The translations under genes were made by a program, and so were the position numbers. A DNA stretch of 40,512 nt from Bacteroidaceae bacterium. Lineage in GTDB: Bacteria; Bacteroidota; Bacteroidia; Bacteroidales; Bacteroidaceae. Shown here one piece after another: positions 16,226-26,800 of the stretch. The notes under the pieces were generated by a model. It ran no database searches. It worked only from the letters and a program-made list of their open reading frames with translations, and had not been told where the DNA came from. Position 1 is the first letter of the stretch. The number at the start of each line of letters is the position of its first letter. The stretch is taken from positions 1 through 40,512 of the forward strand of contig JAKSLM010000024.1 of NCBI GenBank assembly GCA_024401225.1, given 5' to 3'.

Positions 16226-17815
16226 ATGCGACATTTTATAATACTTGCCATGCTTCTTCTTGCCACACAGACATGCGACGCACAGCGCCTCATAAGCAAG
16301 TCGAGCCGACACTACGTTTCTGACCAAAGCATGCCTGAGCGCGTGGATCCGCTGCTGGGCGATGAGGCATGGCACCAATATTATGCTCCTTACAATGACC
16401 TGTGTCCGATGGACAGCACGGGCGAGTTTCGTACCGTAGCGGGATGCGTGGCTCTTGCCATGGGACAGGTGATGCACTACTGGGAGTGGCCTCGCAAATA
16501 TTTCTGGGAGGACATGCTGCCTACGTACGAGGGCGTGAAGTACTCGTTGATGCAGGGACACGCCGTAGCCATGCTGCTCAGGGACTGCGGCAAGAGTGTG
16601 AACATGAACTACGGAGCGTCAAGCGGTGCACAGAGCATCATGCAACCCCTCGCACTAACGTACAACTTCGGCTACAGCAAGACTTTGCAGTACCTGTTTC
16701 GCGATTTCTATTCGCTGGAGGAGATAACCCTCATGCTGAAGACGGAACTGGCGGCAGGACGCCCAATACTCGTATCGGGATTCAGCCAGTCGCTGGCTCA
16801 TGCCTTCGTCATAGACGGATACGATGAGAATGACTGTTTCCACATACGCCTGGGCAATCCCAACAACGATGGCGACTGCTGGACCTATCTGCCCAACATG
16901 ACTCCCGATCAGCCTAAGTGGCACGACATGAATTCGCCCGAGGGTGGCATGAACCTGCTGCAGTCGTTCGTGATTGGCATTGTGCCGGAGGGAAGGCAGG
17001 AACCCGATGCTGTGGAACGCCATTGCTACGCATTCCAATACATGAGTGCCGTGACTGACAATGACTCGGTAGGCGAGGCTGTGTACGCTCGCAACGATGT
17101 AAGGCTTACGGTTCACGATATGAGCAACATAGGCTGGAACATACACGTGGACTCCGTAGCGCTGATGCTCAAGAAGGACGGCAAGGCGGTAGCTCCGCTC
17201 TACACCTACAAGCGCCGATTCCTACTGGAGGAGATAGAGGACTCCACATACACCGACACCATGAGCATCGCAATACCTGAGGATGTGGCCGATGGTGCCT
17301 ACAGCATTGTGCCAATGTATCGCGACAATGCTGCTGGTGGTGGGTACGAATGGCGCGAGGCTCGCACTTGCACGGGTACGCCAAACTATCTTATCGCCGC
17401 CATCAACGGTGACGAGGTGAGAATAACCAGCGACACTCTGCAGACTGCCTACCTTACGCTCGAGGATTACTATTTCCCGGATGTGATAGTGAATGGAAAG
17501 CGCAACACGTTCCACCTCACGCTGAAGAATCACAACACAGAGATATGCGGACGCTTCTACCTGCTCATGGAACCATTGGAGAAGGGCGTAGCACCTTTCT
17601 ACCTGCAGGAACAGGGAGTGACGATGATGGCTGGAGAGGAAAGCACACGAACCTTCACCATGACCGAGACCTATGCGCCACGACTGGGGAAGTACCGTCT
17701 GCACATCATGTACGAATCGAACCTGTTTGCCGACTATCTGATGGAGTTCGAGCTTGATGAGGAGATCATCATCGACATCATCGGCGTCAATGCTTTCCTG
17801 TTTGCAGAGAGGTGA
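16226..17815 (+). CDS. C10 (streptopain)-like secreted cysteine peptidase
   Basis: 529 residues with a signal peptide (1-19). Nucleophile Cys74 lies in the motif RTVAGCVALAMGQVMHYW and the catalytic His192 in AHAFVIDGYDEND, as in family C10 (streptopain, interpain). Only about 50 residues separate the signal peptide from the catalytic block, so the inhibitory pro-domain usual in this family is missing or very short. The WGWGG-like motif normally after the His is replaced by NPNNDG. The C-terminal half (about 265-529) is beta-rich and resembles accessory Ig-like domains. No clear T9SS tail is seen. It could be an active unregulated peptidase or a derived binding protein. The stop is 12 bp from the convergent patatin gene's end. 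Confidence 0.75.
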   Translation: MRHFIILAMLLLATQTCDAQRLISKSSRHYVSDQSMPERVDPLLGDEAWHQYYAPYNDLCPMDSTGEFRTVAGCVALAMGQVMHYWEWPRKYFWEDMLPTYEGVKYSLMQGHAVAMLLRDCGKSVNMNYGASSGAQSIMQPLALTYNFGYSKTLQYLFRDFYSLEEITLMLKTELAAGRPILVSGFSQSLAHAFVIDGYDENDCFHIRLGNPNNDGDCWTYLPNMTPDQPKWHDMNSPEGGMNLLQSFVIGIVPEGRQEPDAVERHCYAFQYMSAVTDNDSVGEAVYARNDVRLTVHDMSNIGWNIHVDSVALMLKKDGKAVAPLYTYKRRFLLEEIEDSTYTDTMSIAIPEDVADGAYSIVPMYRDNAAGGGYEWREARTCTGTPNYLIAAINGDEVRITSDTLQTAYLTLEDYYFPDVIVNGKRNTFHLTLKNHNTEICGRFYLLMEPLEKGVAPFYLQEQGVTMMAGEESTRTFTMTETYAPRLGKYRLHIMYESNLFADYLMEFELDEEIIIDIIGVNAFLFAER

Positions 17816-17827
17816 GAGTGCGTAAGA

Positions 17828-19855
17828 TCAGAACATGTAGCCGATATTGAGGAAGCAGCCTACCTTCTTGGTAATGGTGCTCCAGTTGATGTTGAATTCG
17901 ACAGGGCCTATTGGTGACTTGTAGCCATAGCCAAGTGCTGCACCAAAGTATTTGTCATCATTAAGGATGCTGGCAAATTCGTTGGAGCCGATGGCGTAGT
18001 TGAGCTGGGTGAAGAGGTAGTTGTTGGTGGTGAGGTGCTGGCGGAAGTTGAGTCCTGCCACAAGCAATGAGTTAGGTGCCACCATGTAGTAGTTCACACC
18101 AGCAAAGGCTATCTGCTGAGTGATGTAATGGCCATAGGTGTTGATGCCGCCTATATAGTTGCAATGGCTCAGGTAGGTGTTGTTGTTCTGAATGAATCGT
18201 CCCTCAACGGATGGAGAGAGTATGGAAGACTTGCTGAGCGGAAGGGCCATGTGCCAATAGCCTTCGACTACACTCACTCCTACCCCACCATTGTACTTGA
18301 ATCCATCATCGGTCACATAGCCGTAGCGTGCAAGCCACTTCATGCCTCGTGAAGGAAGAAGGCGAGTGTTCTGATTGTCAAACTGCAGACCTACGTAGTA
18401 CTGCATCGATGGTTCGTTCTTCGCAAAGTCGCGAAGGTATTCCCACTCCTGATTGGTCAGCACATTGTGATAATGTACGTACGAGTACTGGGCACCGAAA
18501 TTGATGCGCAGCTGCTTCCATGAGCGCGAGAACTCGAGCTGGATGCGATTCTTGCTGTACTCAAGGTTGGCAAGGTCGCTAAGGTCGTTATAGAGCTTTG
18601 TCTCATAGTATGAGTAGCGATAGCGAAGGTCGATGTTCCATCGCTCCCAAGGCGTAAAGCCTGTATAGACATTGGCATCGATACGCTTGCCAAGACGTGC
18701 CTGCAGACCAATGCGGAAGTGATTCTTAGGATTGAACTCATACTCTGCTCCCACAAGGATGGATGCGAGTTCTTCGTTGTCGAATCGCGCTCCGATGCCC
18801 ACGAAGCTTGCCTTTGTCCTGCTGTTGTATATGGTAGAAGGAGGAGCGAACGTAGAGTAGTCGACGTTCACCACCTTTGGCTTGCGATCGAGCTTAGGCA
18901 GAGGTCCGTATTCGGCAAGCTTGTCGCGAAGGGCAAGCAGTTCGTTCCATTTGCCACGGGCTGCATTCTCACCATGCACGAGCAGAGTGTCGACAGCACG
19001 GGATGTGAAGCTTGCCGATGAATAGCCTTTCACATCGACATGCATGAAGACATCGGAATTGCTGATGTTGTCCTCCACCTTGTTGGCACAGACCACATCG
19101 AGCACCTGCATGAGCACGCTGACGGTGGAGTTGAGTTCGTCGTAGTTCAGGCCTTCGGCTGCCACGCTCACGCCTATCACATAGTCAGCCCCCATCTGGC
19201 GAGCCACATCGACCGGAAAGTTGTTTTTCAATCCACCATCCACAAGTACCATGCTATCGAGCTTGACTGGAGGGAAGACTCCCGGTATGGCCATGCTGGA
19301 ACGGAGCGACTCGGCAAGGATGCCACGACGCATCACCACTTCCTTATTCTTCGTGAGATCGGTTGCCACACAGGCAAAAGGTATAGGCAGGTCGTCGTAG
19401 TTCATCGGTGTGAGATGGTCGGCAGTAAGCTCGCTCAAGAGGTAGGACACGCTATTGCCCTTCAGGAATCCACCTTCGAGCACTTCGAATGGGGACTTCT
19501 CAAACTCGGCATGGATGAGCAGGGGTTCGGTCTTCTGCTTGAGAGCAAGGCTGCGCTGGTTGCGATCCACCTTATCGGTAAGCACATCCATCCAGTTCAT
19601 CGTACTGACGATGCTGTCAAGCTGATGAGTGGTGTAGCCCGATGCATACAGTCCGCCGACCAGCGATCCCATGCTCGTACCGACTATCATGTCGATTGGG
19701 ATGCCAGCCTCCTCGATCACCTTAAGAGCGCGGACATGTGCCACACCCTTGGCTCCACCGCCCGAGAGGACTACCGCCACCTTAGGGCGCTGTGTCTGTG
19801 CTGATACGATGAGCGATGCAAGTGCAAGTATGAATAGAATGTAAAGTTTCTTCAT
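17828..19855 (-). CDS. Patatin-like phospholipase fused to outer-membrane barrel (PlpD-like)
   Basis: 675 residues with a signal peptide (1-19). Patatin domain: oxyanion-hole motif GGGAKG (32-37), nucleophile Ser61 in GTSMG, catalytic Asp206 in DGG. A short POTRA-like linker follows (about 300-345), then a 16-strand-type barrel of the BamA/surface-antigen class, ending in the strand NIGYMF with a C-terminal Phe. The family resembles type Vd autotransporter PlpD: the barrel carries a lipase to the outer membrane. It is likely to hydrolyse phospholipids or acylglycerols at the cell surface. It is the last gene of the prmC-porZ-glycosyltransferase run. Confidence 0.9.
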   Translation of the reverse strand: MKKLYILFILALASLIVSAQTQRPKVAVVLSGGGAKGVAHVRALKVIEEAGIPIDMIVGTSMGSLVGGLYASGYTTHQLDSIVSTMNWMDVLTDKVDRNQRSLALKQKTEPLLIHAEFEKSPFEVLEGGFLKGNSVSYLLSELTADHLTPMNYDDLPIPFACVATDLTKNKEVVMRRGILAESLRSSMAIPGVFPPVKLDSMVLVDGGLKNNFPVDVARQMGADYVIGVSVAAEGLNYDELNSTVSVLMQVLDVVCANKVEDNISNSDVFMHVDVKGYSSASFTSRAVDTLLVHGENAARGKWNELLALRDKLAEYGPLPKLDRKPKVVNVDYSTFAPPSTIYNSRTKASFVGIGARFDNEELASILVGAEYEFNPKNHFRIGLQARLGKRIDANVYTGFTPWERWNIDLRYRYSYYETKLYNDLSDLANLEYSKNRIQLEFSRSWKQLRINFGAQYSYVHYHNVLTNQEWEYLRDFAKNEPSMQYYVGLQFDNQNTRLLPSRGMKWLARYGYVTDDGFKYNGGVGVSVVEGYWHMALPLSKSSILSPSVEGRFIQNNNTYLSHCNYIGGINTYGHYITQQIAFAGVNYYMVAPNSLLVAGLNFRQHLTTNNYLFTQLNYAIGSNEFASILNDDKYFGAALGYGYKSPIGPVEFNINWSTITKKVGCFLNIGYMF

Positions 19856-19898
19856 GGGTAAAAAGGATTTTTAAGTAGGTAATGAAATGTCGTGTTGC

Positions 19899-20777
19899 TT
19901 ATCCAAGGCATGAATAGTAGCCTAACTTATAGATTGAGAACAGGGTGAGCGAAGGATGCTGACCATACAGATTGCGGCGCATCAGAGGCGAGAAGAGGCG
20001 ATGGAATGCCCGCATCAGCCACAGCAGATGCAACGACCTGAGGCGTTCGTATGCCCTGCCCACATGCGAGTGCGACTGCATCCTGTCGCCAAGCGTACGG
20101 AGGGTGCGCAGGGCTGTCTCGCTCTTACGCAGAAACGTCTCGTTAGTGTCGAGTCCCTGATGCAGGAGCGGATTGTCAATGTGCAGGAGTGCAATGCCCC
20201 GTTTCTGCAGTTCGACGCCAAACAAGGCATCCTCATAGCCATACTCCTTACAGTCCTTATCGAACAGGATCTGCATGAACGTAGGCTTGTGGAGCATGAT
20301 GTTGAAGCACGAGAGGTGGGCATAAGGATGCTGATTGCGCTCGGAGGCGCTGCGATGCTGATCGGCCTGCGACTCGTACTTGAAGCGAAGGGTGCGATGA
20401 GGGTCGTAATTGACTGCCTGATGATGCAGTCCGCCACACACCACGGGCGCCTTGCCGATGGCATCGAGATAGGTGGAAAGGAAGGTAGGATTGTCGACCT
20501 TTGCATCGCTATCGATAATGATGAGCCACTCGTACTGTGCCATCGATGCCAGTTCGTTACGTGTGGCAGCAAGACCGATGTTCTCCTTGCGAATGTGATG
20601 CACACAATGCGTGAGATCCGTAATCTTGTGGTTGGCAATGATAGTGACAGGCGACTTGCTGCCATCCTCAGCCACGATGATCTCGTACGGCACACCAAGT
20701 GCCTCCGCCTGCTGATGCAGGTCGTAGGCTAACTTATAGCAGGTGTAATCGTAGGTAGGAATGAGTATAGAGATCAT
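19899..20777 (-). CDS. Family 2 glycosyltransferase
   Basis: 292 residues from the ATG at 20777; a TTG three codons earlier (20786) is less likely. The N-terminus SILIPTYDYTCYKL with nucleotide-binding EDGSKS and the metal-binding IIIDSDAKVD (DxD) mark a GT-A fold. C-terminal residues EYGYEDALFGVELQKRG include the acidic ED motif of inverting GT2 enzymes. It lies 19 bp after porZ on the same strand. PorZ helps deliver anionic LPS to T9SS cargo, so a role in making a surface polysaccharide is attractive but unproven. The sugar donor cannot be told. Confidence 0.85.
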   Translation of the reverse strand: MISILIPTYDYTCYKLAYDLHQQAEALGVPYEIIVAEDGSKSPVTIIANHKITDLTHCVHHIRKENIGLAATRNELASMAQYEWLIIIDSDAKVDNPTFLSTYLDAIGKAPVVCGGLHHQAVNYDPHRTLRFKYESQADQHRSASERNQHPYAHLSCFNIMLHKPTFMQILFDKDCKEYGYEDALFGVELQKRGIALLHIDNPLLHQGLDTNETFLRKSETALRTLRTLGDRMQSHSHVGRAYERLRSLHLLWLMRAFHRLFSPLMRRNLYGQHPSLTLFSIYKLGYYSCLG

Positions 20778-20796
20778 GACTATCAACCATCTTTAC

Positions 20797-22893
20797 TTAT
20801 TTAATAACCAGAATCTTTGCACATGCACCATGCTTGCCGTTCTCGTCGGTGCAGAGTGCGTAGTAGATGCCCGAACCGACACGCTTGCCTGTGCGATAGC
20901 AGCAATCCCACGAGAATTCGCCACCATAGCTTACGCCTTCGCATACGAGCTGGCCCGAAGCTGTGACTATCTTCACATCGGTGTCGGACATGAGGCCGGT
21001 GATGTGCACATCGCCCGCATATTCAGGTCGCACAGGGTTAGGGAACACCTTTAGCGAGGAGTCGGTCATGGATTCGGACGGATCGGTAGCATTGCCCTGA
21101 TAGCTGCAGAGGCCGCAATCGGTAGCGATGTACACACGACCAGTCTGTCCATCAACGGCAATGTCATTGATAGTGTTGGAGATGAGCGGCGAATTGGGCG
21201 AGGTGAAGTGTGCCACGGTCTCCTTGCCATCGGCCGAGATGAGGTAGACTCCATCGGTAGCCGTACCCATCCACTTGCGGTTGCCTCCATCGATGGCGAT
21301 GCAAGTCACATTGACTCCATTCATCAGATAGTCAGCAAGGTCGGAACCATCGTTGCGTGGCACCTTGATCTGAGTGAAGCGATAGTTGGCTGTCATCACA
21401 TTCTCCGGGTCGGTGCTCACAAAGACTCCCTTGTCGCATCCTATCCACATCTGACCATTCATGTCCTCACACACGGCATGCACGAGGTCGGGCGAATAGG
21501 TGATGCCCTCCAGATTGGTGAAGGTGGTAATGAAGCGATGCTGATCGTCCGACTTATTGTCAAGCGTGCCGTTGGTATTGATGACCAACAAGCCTGCATA
21601 GTACTGGCGATCGGCAGTTGCCTTGCGGCGGCTATTGATCCATGCCCATCCGCGCTGATCGAAGACGGTACGGTCGAAGGTTGGAGTCCTGCGTATGTCC
21701 TCGTAGTACAATGATGTCCAGCGGCCATCCTTCTTCATGATGCGTACTATGGTGTCGCACTCGTTGTTGCACATCCAAATGTTGCCATCATGGTCGTAGC
21801 TAAGAGCCGTGGTGCGGATGTAGCGATAGTTGTTGGGATTGTCAGGAAGGATGGAAGTAAGCGGAGCTGACACCTGGAATTCATCGTTTGGAGTACGATA
21901 AGGAGTGTAATGATGCACAAGCTTATAATCCTTGAACTCATAGATGCCGGAGCTCGCCGTACCCACGAAGTGATGCTCAGGATCGGATGGGTCCTGAATG
22001 ATGTCGGTAGTGTTGGTATAGGTCAAGGCTGGCAAGGCACCCAAGGCAGCCTTCTCGTCGAACGAGGACCAGCGTCCATCCTCGTACTTCATCAGCGTGC
22101 CTGTGTAAGGTTTAGGTATGCTGTAGGAGAAGTGGCCACCAGCCACAAGCAGGCGGTTGCCAATCATATTGAGGCGGTAGGAATAGTTGCGCAACGGACT
22201 GCCGGGCACGATGGTGCTTACCTCGGCAAGGAGCTTGTCGCTCTGCTCCTTCAGCGCCTTGCTTTCATCGGCAAAGCGGCTCGATGGGTATTCGCTCTCG
22301 CCAACCTTCTTCCAGTTGGAAGCATCGAGAAGGTTAAGCTTGCGGTCGCCCTTGAACACTCCGGATGGAGTCTTGGCACAGATAGCCTTATCGTCGGCTA
22401 TACAGCTCGTGATCTTCTCGCCAAAGTAGTAGGTGTTGCTGAATATCTGTCGCATGACATCGATCACAACTACGCCCGAGTTAGTACTGATGAAGGCTTC
22501 GTTGCCGTATACCTTGAGTTCGTTGATCGTCTTGTCGCTGAGCGTCTTCTGCTTCAGTTCTGGCATATTCCAGCGCTCACCATCGGTCGAGAGCAAGTCG
22601 ACATTAGCATTGTCATACAGGAGGACAAGTGTCTTCATGCCATTGCAATAAGCCATGTCGCAGATGCCAAAGTCGCTGAGCGCATTGGTCTTGTCGTAGG
22701 TCTCCACGCTTGTGTCCTCCTTATCATAACTGAAGAGGCTGCCACTAGCCAGCACGTAGGTCTTGCTTCCCACACGCACAGCCTTGGTGGCATCATGGTA
22801 GGAAGCATGGATGATCCAGTCGGAATCGTCGGCATGCATTGTGTGTACAAAGCATGTGAACAATAGGAATATGAAGTATATGGTACGTTTCAT
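20797..22893 (-). CDS. porZ: PorZ-like T9SS component (beta-propeller protein)
   Basis: 698 residues. Signal peptide (about 1-21), then DSDWIIHASYHDATKAV, the usual N-terminus of PorZ. Two propeller-type repeat sets follow with many short blades (NIWMCNNECDTIVRI, QMWIGCDKGVFVS, RKWMGTATDGVYLIS). The C-terminal 80 residues (FPNPVRPEYAGDVHITGL to AKILVIK) form a T9SS sorting-domain-like sandwich. In Porphyromonas gingivalis PorZ belongs to the cell-surface attachment complex and supplies A-LPS to cargo. The symbol is assigned from architecture and motif, not from an alignment. Confidence 0.8.
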   Translation of the reverse strand: MKRTIYFIFLLFTCFVHTMHADDSDWIIHASYHDATKAVRVGSKTYVLASGSLFSYDKEDTSVETYDKTNALSDFGICDMAYCNGMKTLVLLYDNANVDLLSTDGERWNMPELKQKTLSDKTINELKVYGNEAFISTNSGVVVIDVMRQIFSNTYYFGEKITSCIADDKAICAKTPSGVFKGDRKLNLLDASNWKKVGESEYPSSRFADESKALKEQSDKLLAEVSTIVPGSPLRNYSYRLNMIGNRLLVAGGHFSYSIPKPYTGTLMKYEDGRWSSFDEKAALGALPALTYTNTTDIIQDPSDPEHHFVGTASSGIYEFKDYKLVHHYTPYRTPNDEFQVSAPLTSILPDNPNNYRYIRTTALSYDHDGNIWMCNNECDTIVRIMKKDGRWTSLYYEDIRRTPTFDRTVFDQRGWAWINSRRKATADRQYYAGLLVINTNGTLDNKSDDQHRFITTFTNLEGITYSPDLVHAVCEDMNGQMWIGCDKGVFVSTDPENVMTANYRFTQIKVPRNDGSDLADYLMNGVNVTCIAIDGGNRKWMGTATDGVYLISADGKETVAHFTSPNSPLISNTINDIAVDGQTGRVYIATDCGLCSYQGNATDPSESMTDSSLKVFPNPVRPEYAGDVHITGLMSDTDVKIVTASGQLVCEGVSYGGEFSWDCCYRTGKRVGSGIYYALCTDENGKHGACAKILVIK

Positions 22894-22927
22894 TACGATA
22901 TTCTGTTTCTTATTAATAACGTAACGG

Positions 22928-23776
22928 TTATGGTTTTATTGCCTTAACCATGCGATCATTATCAAATTGGTCGCGCAAAAGCTGCACATCACGATAGCCA
23001 AGCGAGGTGAGCATCGCTACCGTATCGGGTCCATACAGGCGATTGATCTCGTAGCAGAGCACTCCCCCACTCCTGAGCATTTCCTTGCCTATGGTGGCAA
23101 TGCGGCGATAGAACAGCAACGGGTCGTCATCAGGGACGAACAACGCAAGGTGAGGTTCGTGATCGAGCACATGAGACTCCATATCTGCTGCCTCCCTATG
23201 ACATATATAAGGTGGGTTGGAAACGATGACATCGATCGCTTCATGAATATCCAACGCCTTCACATCGGCATCGCTGAGTATATCAACCTTGCGGAAAGCT
23301 ACGCTAACCTCATTGAGACGCGCATTGCTCTCGGCTATAGCCAACGCCTCCTCGCTCACATCCCAGGCCTCCACGGCAGCATGCTCCAATAGCTTGGCAA
23401 GCGACACGGCTATGCATCCAGAACCTGTGCCTATATCCACAATCCGCAACGCAGCACCTTCCGTACCATCCGCACACGATGATGCGACAAGCGACACGAG
23501 TTCCTCCGTCTCCGGGCGTGGGATGAGCACCCCTGGACTCACATGCAAAGGGTTGCCACAAAACCAGGTCTTGCCGGTAACATACTGCACAGGTTCGCCA
23601 TCGGCTATGCGCTGGGCCATCAGCAGCAGTTCATCGTCCTCATCTTCGCACATCAAGGCTTCTGCACGCGACAAGCCACGCACATCCTCCAACAGCATAA
23701 ACGCTATTGCCTGAGCCTCTCCGCCCTCTATTTCTGCGGCAGTAAGCAGCTGCCTCACTCGCTGATAGATACCCAT
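22928..23776 (-). CDS. prmC: Peptide chain release factor N5-glutamine methyltransferase
   Basis: 282 residues from the ATG at 23776 (start of MGIYQRVRQLL). The upstream in-frame extension to 23857 would run through the terminator and promoter and is rejected. N-terminal helical domain; GEPVQYVTGKTWFCG; PRPETEEL; SAM-binding DIGTGSG (114-120); catalytic NPPY (187-190), the signature of HemK/PrmC. It methylates the GGQ glutamine of release factors. It heads the run of genes to porZ with a 34-bp gap. Confidence 0.95.
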   Translation of the reverse strand: MGIYQRVRQLLTAAEIEGGEAQAIAFMLLEDVRGLSRAEALMCEDEDDELLLMAQRIADGEPVQYVTGKTWFCGNPLHVSPGVLIPRPETEELVSLVASSCADGTEGAALRIVDIGTGSGCIAVSLAKLLEHAAVEAWDVSEEALAIAESNARLNEVSVAFRKVDILSDADVKALDIHEAIDVIVSNPPYICHREAADMESHVLDHEPHLALFVPDDDPLLFYRRIATIGKEMLRSGGVLCYEINRLYGPDTVAMLTSLGYRDVQLLRDQFDNDRMVKAIKP

Positions 23777-23805
23777 AGTGTCTGAAATGCATTTGTAATC
23801 GTGTG

Positions 23806-23813
23806 CAAAGGTA
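23806..23813 (-). promoter_or_regulatory. Candidate -7 box of prmC-porZ run
   Basis: TACCTTTG on the minus strand, 29 bp before the prmC ATG. It begins just after the terminator of the gene upstream. Confidence 0.5.
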
Positions 23814-23816
23814 AAG

Positions 23817-23846
23817 AAAAAGGCGCAAAGTTCAAAACTTTGCGCC
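23817..23846 (-). terminator. Intrinsic terminator of the large secreted protein gene
   Basis: GGCGCAAAG and CTTTGCGCC form a 9-bp stem with a 7-nt loop on the minus strand, followed by five T residues. It lies 29 bp after the stop codon of the 1527-residue protein. Confidence 0.85.
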
Positions 23847-23874
23847 ATAGAAAACACTTGTTAATCAACAATCT

Positions 23875-26800
23875 TTATTTTACCAAAATCTTGATGACTG
23901 TGTTGTTAGACATCTTAACGATGTTAATACCCTTCTGAGGAGCGTCAAGCTTAGCACCCGATACCGAGTAGTAAGCTACTGGAGTGGCAATCTCAATAGG
24001 AGCAACATCTATAGCCTCGACAGCAGTAGCACCGCCGATCTGCTCAACATTGTTGCCTGAGCCATAGTAGTAGAGATGCCATGCGCCTACAACCTCATAG
24101 TCGTTAGGGAATATTTCCTTCTTCGAAAGACCGATTGTTACTGTACCATCGTTGCCTACGTAGAATGGAAGTTCGTTGAGGTAGTAGCCGGCGTTGAAGA
24201 ATGCTACTGTAGGGCTTGTGCCATCAGGAGCACGGAGGCCAGAAGAGAGTGTGTATGTGTTGCCACAGTTCTCTGGGAGTTCTGTTTCCTTTACAGCACC
24301 CTCTGTGAGGTTCATGACTGGAACTGAGTACTTGTTGTCAGCTGTCTGAGCATAGAGAGTAGTGAGATGAGTGTCCTCGCCATTTGCCATGTGAGCCTCT
24401 TCTTCATCCCAATAGCCGGCACGGTAGTATGTGTGAACTGTTACCTTGTATGTACCCTCTGGGAGACCCTTGATAGTCTGGTTGAGCTCGAATGCAGCAC
24501 GGTTGTACGAAGCTGAGTTCTGCTTGTAACCGTTCATTGGTGTTGTTACCCATCCTTCGATTGTACCAGCATCCTTTGAACCGCGTGCAGGGTCGAATGT
24601 AGGGTTTACGATGAAGTCGGTGTAATCCTCCTCTGTGATAGCAGAAGCATCTGGGAGACGATAGAGACGCCATTCACCGACCACCTCGTAATCGTTAGGA
24701 TAAACCTCTGATTTAGAAAGACCGATTGTAACCTGACCATCAGCAGGAACTACGAACTCAAGCTTGTTGAGATAGTAGCCAGCATTGAAGAATGCAACTG
24801 TAGGACTTGTGCCGTCAGGAGCACGGAGACCTGAAGAGAGTGTGTATGTGTTGCCACAGTTCTCTGGGAGTTCAGTTTCCTTTACTGCACCCTCTGTAAG
24901 ATTCATGACTGGAGTTGAATACTTATCAGCTGATGTCTGAGCATAGAGAGTTGTGAGGTGGGTGTTCTCACCGTTAGCGATATGAGCCTCTTCTTCATCC
25001 CAGTAACCGGCACGGTAGTATGTGTGAACAGTAACAAGGTAGCGTCCTGGCTCAAGACCCTTGACAGTCTGGTTGAGCTCGAATGCAGCACGGTTGTACG
25101 ATACTGAGTTCTGCTTGTAGCCGTTCATTGGTGTTGTTACCCATCCTTCGATTGTACCAGCATCCTTAGAACCGCGTGCAGGGTCGAAATTGTTGTTTGT
25201 GATGTAGTCTGTAACATCAACAGTATCCTTGACAGCAGCACCACCGTCGCCCATGTACCAAAGCTCCCAAGCACCTACAACTTCGTAGTCGTTAGGATAA
25301 ACCTCAGTCTTAGAAAGACCAATTGTAACCTGACCATCTTCAGGAACCTCGAAGCGAAGCTCGTTGAGGTAGTAGCCGGCATTGAAGAATGCTACTGTAG
25401 GACTTGTACCATCAGGAGCACGGAGGCCAGAAGAGAGTGTATATGTGTTACCACAGTTCTCTGGGAGTTCTGTTTCCTTTACAGCACCCTCTGTGAGGTT
25501 CATGACTGGAGTAGTAGCCTTGCCTGCAGAAGTCTGAGCATAGAGAGTAGTGAGGTGAGTGTTCTCGCCGTTAGCCATGTGAGCTTCTTCCTCGTCCCAG
25601 TAGCCGGCACGGTAGTATGTGTGAACTGTTACCTTATACTTACCCTTTGGAAGGCCAGAGATAGTCTGGTTGAGCTCGAATGCAGCACGGTTGTACGATA
25701 CTGAGTTCTGCTTGTAGCCGTTCATTGGTGTTGTCACCCATCCTTCGATTGTACCAGCATCCTTTGAACCGCGTGCAGGGTCGAAGTTGTTGTTAACGAT
25801 AGCGGAAGTGAAGTTTACAGGGTTGTCCTCCGATGCATTGATCTTACCCATCTTAACTGAAACTGTAGCAGCACTTACCTCAGCGATAGCAGCATCTGCT
25901 GCAGCGTTGTCGTACGACTTAGCATCGTAAGCAGCCTTAGCATCATCGTATACACCCTGTGCCATCGCAACTGTAGAAGCGTCAGCCTTAGTATTGTTCT
26001 CGATTGCATCCTTGAGAGCTGCAAGCGAAGTATTGAGTTCTGCATAGAGCTCTGTACCTGTAGTCACTTCGTCCATTGCAATCTTCATTGCCTTGAATGC
26101 ATCATAGAGGTCGTCATTCTCTGCGCTCTTGGCATTCTCGATAGCAGCAGAGAGAGCATTGATTTCTGTCTGGCCAGCATAGTTATCAAGCATTGCATTA
26201 GCGATTGGAGTCTGGCTTGCGATGACTGAAGCAAGAGCATCTGCATTCTTTGCACGGAATGTAAGTTTAAGACCTGACCAGCATACCCATGAATCCTCAT
26301 AACGGAGGTCGTTGCGAATACCAATCTTCATTGTGCCATCAGTCACAAGAGCATAAAGCTTAACGGCATAACGACCCTCCTGGAATGCCGCTGATGCAGA
26401 GTTCACACCATTTGGAACGAATCCGATTCCCTCACGCTCTGCGCAGTCAGCCTTGATGTCGTCCGAAACTTCAGCAACAGCGCCAGTCTCGATCTGTGGG
26501 AGCTTAGTCTCAAAGCTATTCATGTAGACATAAGCACGAACACCAGCCTCTTCGGTAGTGTACTCAGGCTTATCGTAGCCTGCATTACGGCAGAAACCAT
26601 TGAGTGTAAGCTCGTAGAGACCATTCTGCAAACCTGTGAGAGTCTGGTTTACATCGAATGCGATGTTGAATCCTTCAGCGACCTTTGCTCCATCAGGACC
26701 AAGGTTGAAGTTGCAAAGTCCCTTCGACCATGCCTCATTAGATGTGAACGCAGCATTCTTGATGATGTCTGTGCAATCATCGCCATCGCTCATACCTGCA

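Noticed and set aside
23777-23857. Longer N-terminus for prmC
   Set aside because: It would read through the upstream gene's terminator and prmC's own -7 box; the product from 23776 has the normal family start.
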